Below are positions 1 to 6,514 of a DNA stretch of 64,000 nt, in pieces. The notes beneath the pieces were generated by a model. The model searched no databases. It saw only the letters and a program-made list of their open reading frames with translations, and was not told the DNA's origin. The stretch is from Pseudomaricurvus sp033283175 (lineage in GTDB: Bacteria > Pseudomonadota > Gammaproteobacteria > Pseudomonadales > Cellvibrionaceae), in NCBI GenBank assembly GCA_033283175.1, contig JAWMQM010000002.1:806001-870000 (forward strand), given 5' to 3'. Position numbers and translations under genes: made by a program. Positions within the stretch are counted from its first letter, which is position 1. Each line of letters opens with the position of its first letter.

Positions 1-60
1 AATCGGCAGGGGCAACTGGTGGCGTCCTCCACACAGGAAGGGCTACTGAGGGTCTTTTAA
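1..60 (+). CDS. tesB: acyl-CoA thioesterase II (TesB-like), C-terminal end only
   Basis: The first 60 bases are an open frame ending in TAA that encodes 19 residues. The tail contains GQLVAS followed by TQEGLLR, which matches the C-terminal signature of TesB (E. coli ends with a very similar VLVAST-QEGVMR stretch). TesB hydrolyses medium- and long-chain acyl-CoA in the cytosol. Only this last beta-strand is present; the double hot-dog body and catalytic residues lie left of the window, so the call rests on a short match. It converges on msrA. Confidence 0.68.
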   Translation, partial: NRQGQLVASSTQEGLLRVF

Positions 61-75
61 ACATTTCCGGAGTTG

Positions 76-105
76 CCTGGCGGCATTCAGCGAGCAACCG
101 CCAGG
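76..105. terminator. inverted repeat between convergent tesB and msrA
   Basis: CCTGGCGG (76-83) and CCGCCAGG (98-105) form a perfect 8-bp stem with a 14-base loop, sitting between two converging genes. No T-run follows on either strand, so an intrinsic terminator is possible but not proven. Confidence 0.3.
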
Positions 106-135
106 ACAACAAGCCACGACGCGGGCGCGACAACT

Positions 136-780
136 TCAGCCCGGGCAAGTCACCCCGGTGCCACCCAAGCCACAGTAGCCGGCAGGATTCTTGTGCAGGT
201 ACTGCTGGTGATACTCCTCGGCGTAGTAGAAGGGGCCGGCCTTAGCGATTTCGGTGGTCACCTCGCCGTACCCCGCCCCCTGCAACGCGGATTCGTAGAG
301 CTTACGGGAGGCTTCAGCCTCCTCCAGCTGACTGTCGCTGGCGCAGTAGATACCGGAGCGGTACTGGGTACCGATATCATTCCCCTGGCGCATTCCCTGG
401 GTGGGGTTATGGCTCTCCCAGAACAGGCGCAACAGATCGCCAAACTGAATCTCTCCGGGATGATACACCACCAATACCACCTCATTGTGCCCGGTCATCC
501 CACTGCACACCTCATCGTAGGTGGGGTTAGGGGTATAGCCACCGCTGTAGCCCACCGCCGTGGTGTAAACCCCGGGCAGCTGCCAGAATTTTCTCTCTGC
601 GCCCCAGAAACAGCCCAAACCAAACAACACCGCCTCGCAATCTTCCGGGAAAGGCGCTTGCATGCTGGTGCCCAGCACCTGATGACGAGGGTTCAACCGC
701 ATGGCCTGATCACGGCCCGGCAAGGCAGCGTCCTTTTCCGGCAATTGCAGACGACGTGGATCCCGTGCGAAAAATCCCAT
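136..780 (-). CDS. msrA: peptide-methionine (S)-S-oxide reductase MsrA
   Basis: MsrA reduces methionine-S-sulfoxide, free or in proteins, using thioredoxin as reductant in the cytosol. The 214-residue product carries the hallmark GCFWG motif with catalytic Cys57, the G-Y-S/A-G-G stretch after it, the conserved NPTYDEVCSG-TGH-E segment, and a C-terminal tail with two further cysteines (GYCGLGG and TCPG) that would act as resolving residues. I placed the start at the ATG at 780 because a GGAG sequence lies about 10 bases upstream and the resulting length matches E. coli MsrA (212 aa); an in-frame start at 873 would add 31 unrelated residues. It is divergent from the Ppx/GppA-type phosphatase. 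A thioredoxin gene (trxC) is also in this window, 20 kb away. Confidence 0.95.
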   Translation of the reverse strand: MGFFARDPRRLQLPEKDAALPGRDQAMRLNPRHQVLGTSMQAPFPEDCEAVLFGLGCFWGAERKFWQLPGVYTTAVGYSGGYTPNPTYDEVCSGMTGHNEVVLVVYHPGEIQFGDLLRLFWESHNPTQGMRQGNDIGTQYRSGIYCASDSQLEEAEASRKLYESALQGAGYGEVTTEIAKAGPFYYAEEYHQQYLHKNPAGYCGLGGTGVTCPG

Positions 781-950
781 GACAAAAACTCCGGTTGGCA
801 AAAAGGTATTGGCAAGGATCATAACACTGTCGGAGTGACCTGAAATCAACTCCGGTGTCCAGCGGTTGACCAATCAGTCAACTGATTTCCACTCTCCATT
901 GAGGCACAATAGCCCCTTTCTCGCTTGCGCTACTGCTATCCGCCATTCAC

Positions 951-1922
951 ATGCCACACTCCTGCCCTGCCCCAAACCGCGATAACAGCCTGCTGGCAGC
1001 CATCGACCTGGGCTCCAACAGCTTTCACCTGCTGGTCGTCCGCGCAGGCAGCGATGGCTGGGAACCCGTACAGCGCAGTAAACAGATGGTACAACTGGCC
1101 CGGGATCAGGAGGGCAACGGTCACCTTACGGCAGCCGCTGTCGAACGTGCCTCACAGTGCCTGAGCCAGTTTCGTGAACTGCTCGACCACCATCAGGTAT
1201 ATCGCTGCCATGCGGTGGGTACGGAGGCATTACGCCAATGCCGGCTACGGCAGGAATTTCTTCCCCGCTGGGAACATCTGCTGGGGACGGCAATAGAGAT
1301 CATCAGCCCCGCCCGCGAGGCCCAACTGACCTTCACCGGCCTCAGCGGCGACCCACTGCTTCGCACTCACAGCGGTTACTTCGCCACCATTGATATTGGC
1401 GGAGCCAGTACCGAGATCTGCAGCGGTCGCGCTTTCGCACTGCAACAATGGAAGAGCCTGCCACTGGGGTGCCTGGTCATCGGACAGCAATTTTTCCAGC
1501 CTGGTGGCCGTCTCTCTGCAGAGCGTTTCGGCGCCGCCAGGGAGTACTGCCAGAGAAGGTTAGCTGGCCAGCTGGAGAGCTATCACCAGCCTGCCTTGTC
1601 TCTTTGTCTCGGTGCAGCCGGAACTATGAGGGTGATCGCAGAACTGCTGGGTAACAGCGGTTATGATGCGATCACAGCCAATGCCTTATCGCAATTGATA
1701 ACAGAGTGCTGCCGCGATGGCGAATTACCTGCGGCCCTGGGCGAACACCTCCGCTGGGATGTCATTCCCGCGGGTATCGCCCTGCTGCACGCGCTGCTGA
1801 CCCAACTTCCGGGTGCAGAGTTGCGCCTGTCGGATCGGGGAATCAAGGAAGGAATATTACACAACTTGACCGGACAAACCCTTCCCTCCAGCCCTGATAT
1901 AAATAATACTAATATTCTATAA
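951..1922 (+). CDS. Ppx/GppA-family phosphatase (exopolyphosphatase or pppGpp phosphatase), short form
   Basis: This 323-residue protein belongs to the ASKHA-fold Ppx/GppA family, which removes terminal phosphate from polyphosphate or pppGpp. The first phosphate loop appears as AIDLGSNSFHLLV near residues 17-29, a GTEALRQ motif near 88, the second phosphate loop as IDIGGASTEI near 147-156, and a late AAGTMR and RLSDRGIKEG segment completes the domain. It has only the two-subdomain catalytic core and lacks the C-terminal HD-like region of the 500-residue E. coli Ppx and GppA, so it resembles the short Ppx2-type proteins. The ATG at 951 has no clear ribosome binding site. Substrate preference cannot be read from the sequence. 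Confidence 0.9.
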   Translation: MPHSCPAPNRDNSLLAAIDLGSNSFHLLVVRAGSDGWEPVQRSKQMVQLARDQEGNGHLTAAAVERASQCLSQFRELLDHHQVYRCHAVGTEALRQCRLRQEFLPRWEHLLGTAIEIISPAREAQLTFTGLSGDPLLRTHSGYFATIDIGGASTEICSGRAFALQQWKSLPLGCLVIGQQFFQPGGRLSAERFGAAREYCQRRLAGQLESYHQPALSLCLGAAGTMRVIAELLGNSGYDAITANALSQLITECCRDGELPAALGEHLRWDVIPAGIALLHALLTQLPGAELRLSDRGIKEGILHNLTGQTLPSSPDINNTNIL

Positions 1923-1964
1923 AGCGTTTTATCGCAAAAAGAAATTATAAGCAGAACGAAAAAT

Positions 1965-3194
1965 ATGAGTCTTAGATATAAAGCCATACCCCTGTGGGAG
2001 GGGTTTCTCTGTTTATTGCTGGCTGTCAGCGGCCAGGCCATCGCGGCAGAGACCGGACAACAACTGGGAGCTGCCCGCTACCAGCAATTCAACAAACCGT
2101 TGCTGATTGCCTCGCTCTATGGCCCCTCATCGCCCAAGGCCGACGCCGGGCAGATGATCGATGGCAAGCAGCCATTCCGCCTGTTGGTGGCGGTGGAGAC
2201 AGATTCCATCTCCCCGCGCCAATTCCGCCGGCTGTGGATTGAAGGCGCGGCAGTGAACCTGTCAGCCAGCCAGCTGGCCAGCGCCACCAATGACCTGTCG
2301 GTCTTTACCAGCAGTTTCAAGGGCCGCCTGCAACGCGGCGATCGCATCGTGATCGACTACGATCCGACTGCGGGCACCGACGTCAGCTTTAACGGCACCG
2401 CCATCGCAGAGCAGGCCGGCGCCAACCTGGGCCCGATACTTCTGCGCGGCTGGGTTGGGCAGGTACCACTCTCCACCGAGTTCAAATCCTCCCTGCTGGA
2501 AAGTGGCATCTCTGATACCGACCTGTTACTGGCCCTGGAGAGCCTGCCACGACGGGCCTCACTCTCAGCGGTGGTCCCCGAGCCTGATCCGGTTGCCGTC
2601 AGCGAACCTGCAGCGGTGGAAGTGGCTGTAGCTGCAGCCCCCCCGGCCCCCAAAACGGCCACCAAGCCAGCCGCCGCACCGATCAAGCCAGTTCCGACCC
2701 CTGCAGCCAAAACCAAACCTCCCGTGGTGATGGCCAAGCCCGCTCCAGCACCGACGGTAACCAAGCCAGAGCCTGCACCCAAGGCCGCCGCCCCTGCTCC
2801 GGCAGTCGCTGCCAAGCCCAGGCCTGAACCCAAGCCGGCCCCTGCGCCAGTGGCAGTGGAAGCCGATGAGGAAGACGTCATCCAGACCGCCGAGCAGCTG
2901 GCGGCAGAGCAACAGTTCTATCAGAAGCTGGTGCGCGAAGTGCGACACTACCAGACAGTGCCTTTCCAGGCCTTCCAGCGCCAGTGGCAGGATGATGTGC
3001 GCCTGCAGGTCACCATTGATCGCAGTGGCAACCTGCAGGGCATTGAGATTCTGAAGCCTTCCCGCTACGACCTGTTCAACAAGCAGGCCCGTTCGGCGGT
3101 GGAAAAAGCCAGTCCCTTCAGCAAGATTCCGCCCGAACTGGGGATCAAAACCTACACCTTCTCGGTGCTGCTGGATTACCGCCTGATGCGTTGA
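1965..3194 (+). CDS. secreted protein with Pro/Ala/Lys-rich linker and TonB-type C-terminal domain
   Basis: The 409-residue product starts with a signal peptide (hydrophobic stretch about residues 12-26, likely cleavage after AIAA near 28). An unrecognised globular region follows to about residue 195. Residues about 200-300 are a low-complexity linker of repeated PAP, KPA and KPEP units, the kind of linker that spans the periplasm in TonB proteins. The last 100 residues read like a TonB C-terminal fold (DDVRLQVTIDRSGNLQG, then AVEKASPF and a final YTFSVLLDYRL strand). Canonical TonB keeps an uncleaved N-terminal anchor, whereas this start looks cleavable. No ExbB/ExbD or receptor gene is adjacent. 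A preceding AT-rich stretch (about 1898-1960) may hold its promoter. The precise role is unknown. Confidence 0.7.
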   Translation: MSLRYKAIPLWEGFLCLLLAVSGQAIAAETGQQLGAARYQQFNKPLLIASLYGPSSPKADAGQMIDGKQPFRLLVAVETDSISPRQFRRLWIEGAAVNLSASQLASATNDLSVFTSSFKGRLQRGDRIVIDYDPTAGTDVSFNGTAIAEQAGANLGPILLRGWVGQVPLSTEFKSSLLESGISDTDLLLALESLPRRASLSAVVPEPDPVAVSEPAAVEVAVAAAPPAPKTATKPAAAPIKPVPTPAAKTKPPVVMAKPAPAPTVTKPEPAPKAAAPAPAVAAKPRPEPKPAPAPVAVEADEEDVIQTAEQLAAEQQFYQKLVREVRHYQTVPFQAFQRQWQDDVRLQVTIDRSGNLQGIEILKPSRYDLFNKQARSAVEKASPFSKIPPELGIKTYTFSVLLDYRLMR

Positions 3195-3314
3195 TCGTAG
3201 ATCCGTGACGGTCGCTGGTCTGTACCTTGTTCAGGCCGGCACCACCTTCCCGGGCTGACGCTGGTCTACCCGGGATAAGGCCGCCCTATCCCGCTTGATC
3301 CCGCTTGTCCTCAC

Positions 3315-3689
3315 TTATCCCATCAGATCGCTCTGGTCGACCTGTAACGCCCTGGCAATGTTGCGCAGGATTGGCTCGGAAGGCTCCCGCTCACCGGTTT
3401 CCATCTGCTGCAGGTAGTGGGCACTGATACCCACGGCCTGAGCCAGGGCCGGCAACTCCATCCCTTGCTGCTGCCGTAAACGGGTCAGTCTCGCCGGAGA
3501 AAACTCCGCATCGACACTGTCCTCATTGCCCAACTCGCTATCCCTTGCTCCCGCAGAGTCCGCTACTGGCGACGCCACGTCGCCCTGCAGCTGCTGCAGC
3601 CGGGCCAACAGGGCTTCGTACTCCCCATAGGGCAGTACCGCCCATTCCGGACGACCGTCTTTCATAATTACCTGTACATTGTTAACCAC
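3315..3689 (-). CDS. HTH (XRE/Cro-C1 type) transcriptional regulator with antitoxin-like N-terminus
   Basis: A 124-residue protein in two parts. Residues 1-33 (NVQVIMKDGRPEWAVLPYGEYEALL) look like the short beta-rich N-terminus seen in Phd/YefM-like and related antitoxins. After an acidic linker, residues about 65-124 form a Cro/C1 helix-turn-helix: RLRQQQGMELPALAQAVGIS, recognition helix around HYLQQMETGEREP, then the conserved hydrophobic tail. It probably binds DNA as a dimer. No toxin gene is adjacent, so if it derives from a toxin-antitoxin pair it now stands alone. It is divergent from the J-domain protein gene, with 122 bases between them. Targets are unknown. Confidence 0.82.
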   Translation of the reverse strand: MVNNVQVIMKDGRPEWAVLPYGEYEALLARLQQLQGDVASPVADSAGARDSELGNEDSVDAEFSPARLTRLRQQQGMELPALAQAVGISAHYLQQMETGEREPSEPILRNIARALQVDQSDLMG

Positions 3690-3811
3690 ACCTGTCTCTC
3701 CGGTTCAGCAAAGGGAAGAATTGTAGCACCACTGCCGTCCAAACCGGCTGACATGGTCTGAGGCATGAGTGTGGTTTAGAATGCGGCGACACTTAAAAGA
3801 GAGGCGTCACT

Positions 3812-4540
3812 GTGTTTGTACGAGTCATAGTTCTGGCGGCCATTATTTTTCTGCTGCTGAGTACCATCAGTTACCTGAGAAAATTACCACCGGAAAAACG
3901 CCGCTCTGTGCTGTTGCAGTACGGCCTCTACCTGGTGGCACTGCTGGCCATTTTGCTGGTCCTTACCGGGCGCCTGCACTGGATAGGGGCCGTGGTTGCC
4001 GCCCTGTTTGCCGTCATTAAAACCCTCGGCCCCCGCCTGCTGGTGCTGTTGCCTATGCTCAGCAAACTGCGGGGCAGCACCTTTTCCAATCCGGTGATTT
4101 CAACCCGTTACCTGCGTGTCTCTTTCAATCTCAGAAACCGCAGTCTCAGTGGCGAAGTAATTGCCGGCGAACAACAGGGGCGCAAACTGGAGGACCTGAC
4201 CGATACCGAACTGCAACAACTGCTCACGCAATACCAGCAGCTGGATCCGGAATCCGCGCGCCTGCTCAGCGCCTACATCTACCAGTTCCGGCGCCAGCAC
4301 GGCCACACCGACGGTCAACAGCAATACAGCGGAGGCAACACCGGTAGCGGCACGACCGGCAACACCAATCTGGATCGCCACGAAGCCCTGCAGATTCTGG
4401 GATTGGCGGATGACGCCAGTCGCGAAGATATTATCCAGGCCCATCGCCGCCTGATGCAGAAGCTGCACCCGGACCGGGGTGGCTCCGACTATCTGGCGGC
4501 CAAGATCAATCAGGCCAAGGATTTTCTGCTCAAAACGTGA
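3812..4540 (+). CDS. membrane-anchored J-domain co-chaperone (TIM14/DjlA-like)
   Basis: The 242-residue protein has an N-terminal membrane segment (residues 3-20), two more hydrophobic segments (about 35-56 and 60-80), a polar middle region, a Gly/Ser/Thr-rich linker (about 166-190) and a C-terminal J-domain. In the J-domain the EALQILGLADDAS helix, the HRRLMQKLHPDRGG stretch with the essential HPD tripeptide, and the closing LAAKINQAKDFLL helix are all visible. J-domains stimulate DnaK-type Hsp70 ATPase; the C-terminal placement behind membrane helices recalls Pam18/TIM14 and DjlA rather than DnaJ. The start is GTG at 3812, chosen for the GAGAGG sequence 8 bases upstream. Its 3' end overlaps the convergent cmoM by 31 bases. 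Confidence 0.88.
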   Translation: MFVRVIVLAAIIFLLLSTISYLRKLPPEKRRSVLLQYGLYLVALLAILLVLTGRLHWIGAVVAALFAVIKTLGPRLLVLLPMLSKLRGSTFSNPVISTRYLRVSFNLRNRSLSGEVIAGEQQGRKLEDLTDTELQQLLTQYQQLDPESARLLSAYIYQFRRQHGHTDGQQQYSGGNTGSGTTGNTNLDRHEALQILGLADDASREDIIQAHRRLMQKLHPDRGGSDYLAAKINQAKDFLLKT

Positions 4541-5343
4541 ATGTAACGCGCCAGCTGTCGCCATGGGTCCTCACGGGAGAGGCGTCGCTCCAACATTAAC
4601 TGCTGCTCCGGCTCGTTCTGCCGGGAGACCGGATCCAGCAGGTAGTCGTGAAAACAGCGGATCCCCGAGCAACACAACCGTTCCAGCGGCAACTCTGCCA
4701 ACCATCGATCCACCTCTTCCGGCTCCCGTGGCCAGGTAGGCGTGAGACTGCCACGATAACCGCGATAATCGTCGTCGATCACCTTGCGAAAATTGGTGCG
4801 CAGCAGGTTCTTCATCTTGATGCTGTTGACGTTGTAATAGCTCAATGACAGGAATCCGCCCGCCCGCAAACCCGCGGTCAGAATCTGCAGCAGTTGCTGC
4901 GGCTCTGCCACCCACTCCAGCAGCGCGTGACAGAGAATCAGGTCAAAGGTCTCAGCCTGTACCCGACACCCCAGCACATAGTCTTGCACCGGGCCGTGAT
5001 GGAATGTCACCCTGTCACCCAGACCCAACTGGCCGGCCTTTTCCCGGGCCAGTTTCAGCATCTCCGCCGACAGGTCACAGATCACCAAATCGTGCCCCAA
5101 TGCCGCCAGCGACAACCCCAACTGGCCCTGGCCACCGCCGGCATCCAGAATGCGCAGCCGCCGGGCATCGGTATCGAACAGCTCAGGCAGAAACTCCCGC
5201 AAATCCCGCTCCAGAATTTCCAGCCGGATACGGCCCTTGAGCGTGTCGTACACATTACGTTTAAAGCGATGAGCCAGGTCGTCAAAGTTGCGGTCGCTGT
5301 CTGCAACGCCCTTTGTGGTTGCTGGCGGTTTGGGCTGGGTCAT
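4510..5343 (-). CDS. cmoM: tRNA 5-carboxymethoxyuridine methyltransferase CmoM
   Basis: A SAM-dependent class I methyltransferase of about 277 residues. It contains RNFDDLAHRFKRNVYDTLKG, the SAM-binding ILDAGGGQGQLG (motif I), VICDLSAEML (motif II), LILCHALLEWV (motif IV) and the ending RYIHVLSRK, which closely parallel E. coli CmoM (SmtA). CmoM methylates cmo5U at the wobble position of several tRNAs. The ATG at 5343 gives a length near the family norm (E. coli 261 aa); a longer frame to 5451 adds an unlikely N-terminus. It runs against the J-domain gene with a 31-base tail overlap. Two further genes nearby (GIY-YIG and DTW proteins) act or may act on nucleic acids. Confidence 0.93.
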   Translation of the reverse strand: MTQPKPPATTKGVADSDRNFDDLAHRFKRNVYDTLKGRIRLEILERDLREFLPELFDTDARRLRILDAGGGQGQLGLSLAALGHDLVICDLSAEMLKLAREKAGQLGLGDRVTFHHGPVQDYVLGCRVQAETFDLILCHALLEWVAEPQQLLQILTAGLRAGGFLSLSYYNVNSIKMKNLLRTNFRKVIDDDYRGYRGSLTPTWPREPEEVDRWLAELPLERLCCSGIRCFHDYLLDPVSRQNEPEQQLMLERRLSREDPWRQLARYIHVLSRKSLA

Positions 5344-5510
5344 GAATGGGCTCGCGTGATGTCGCTTGATGTTACCGGTGGGGCCATTAGAATTGGGCGG
5401 ATTATAGGCCAGCCGCACGACGTTGGCTGTCTTTCGTTGACGACAAGCCATGACGACATACCTTTGGTTCCTGTCCGGGCTGCCGTCTCTGCCGGAACCT
5501 GCACAGCATC

Positions 5511-5858
5511 ATGAACGCTGCTTCTACCGACACACCCACAACCCCGACTGTCAGCGCTTCCCCGGAAGACGGGAGTTGGTGTGTCTACATTATTCTCAGC
5601 AGTGACCAGCGCCTCTATACCGGCATCACCAACAATCTTCCCAGGCGCTGGCAGGCCCACCGCAACGGCAACGGCGCGCGCTTCTTCCGTGGCCGCCGTC
5701 CGCAAACACTGCTGTACCGGGAGACGCAGGAGGATCGCTCCAGCGCCAGCAAGCGGGAATACCAGATCAAACAGCTTAAGCGTGACGCCAAACTGGCACT
5801 GATCGCGACGCAACAGCACCTCGATTGGCACTCACTGCTGCCGCTGGACAAGGCGTAA
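5511..5858 (+). CDS. GIY-YIG superfamily nuclease-like protein (YhbQ/UPF0213 type)
   Basis: The 115-residue product is a single GIY-YIG domain. The motif reads WCVYIILSSDQRLYTGITNN (residues about 22-41), followed by the conserved Arg of RRWQAH, RPQTLLYRE with the metal-site Glu, and SSASKREYQIKQL. This is the arrangement of small stand-alone YhbQ-like proteins, reported to act on DNA or to be of unknown physiological role. The first 20 residues (Thr/Ser-rich) are not conserved. It lies 7 bases upstream of the DTW-domain gene and is probably cotranscribed with it. Confidence 0.88.
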   Translation: MNAASTDTPTTPTVSASPEDGSWCVYIILSSDQRLYTGITNNLPRRWQAHRNGNGARFFRGRRPQTLLYRETQEDRSSASKREYQIKQLKRDAKLALIATQQHLDWHSLLPLDKA

Positions 5859-5865
5859 GCTCCCG

Positions 5866-6438
5866 GTGTCCCGCCCCCTCTGCCCAAAGTGTCAGCTGCC
5901 CTTCGCCCGCTGCCACTGCCGCTGGGTCACACCAGTCACCAACCACCTGCCGGTAATCATCTGGCAGCATCCCGGCGAGCAAGGCCACGCCAAGGGTACG
6001 GTGCCGCTATTGCACGACAGCCTGCAACATTGCACGGTGATTGTGGCTGAAATCCTGCCAGCGGCGCAGCTCCCCTGTCGCCATCCGCTGCTGCTTTTCC
6101 CCGGGCCTTCCACCCGCAACAACCCATCACCTGCACCACACACCCCGGCCGATGGCCTGCTGGTTATCGACGGCACCTGGCGCAAGGCACGCAAGATCCT
6201 GCACCTCAACCCCTGGCTATTGGCTCTGCCCCGCCTCTCCCTGCCCCCACAGCTACCCTCCCTCTATCGCATCCGCCAGGCGGAAAAGGACGGTCAACTG
6301 TCTACCCTGGAGGCGGTGTGTCACGCTCTGGACAGCCTGAACCAGGCGCCGGAGCAATGTGCAAAGCTGCTGCAGGCCTTTGCCGGTTACCAGCAGCAAC
6401 TGCAAAAGTTACGCGAATCTCCCGATCCCGCCCCGTGA
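5866..6438 (+). CDS. tapT: DTW-domain tRNA-uridine aminocarboxypropyltransferase
   Basis: A 190-residue DTW protein. The family forms acp3U in tRNA (position 47 in E. coli) by transferring the 3-amino-3-carboxypropyl group from SAM. The N-terminus has a zinc-type cysteine set (RPLCPKCQLPFARCHC, residues 3-18). The DTW-type signature appears here as IDGTWRKARK near residues 103-112, followed by the conserved LPRLSLPP and YRIRQAEKDGQLSTLEA. DGTW replaces the literal DXTW and is common in the family. The start is the GTG at 5866, giving the metal-site cysteines in the usual place near the N-terminus. Transcribed with the GIY-YIG gene. Confidence 0.9.
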   Translation: MSRPLCPKCQLPFARCHCRWVTPVTNHLPVIIWQHPGEQGHAKGTVPLLHDSLQHCTVIVAEILPAAQLPCRHPLLLFPGPSTRNNPSPAPHTPADGLLVIDGTWRKARKILHLNPWLLALPRLSLPPQLPSLYRIRQAEKDGQLSTLEAVCHALDSLNQAPEQCAKLLQAFAGYQQQLQKLRESPDPAP

Positions 6439-6514
6439 CCCGGGCGAGCCCCCTAAGTTACACTGGGGTTTCAAGTACGTAGCATCCGCCGTCCGCAGCA
6501 TTGAGGTTTTGGGA

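Noticed and set aside
5826..5840. A TGGCAC followed by TGC, reminiscent of a sigma-54 promoter.
   Set aside because: It lies inside the GIY-YIG gene and the spacing and second element do not match the consensus.
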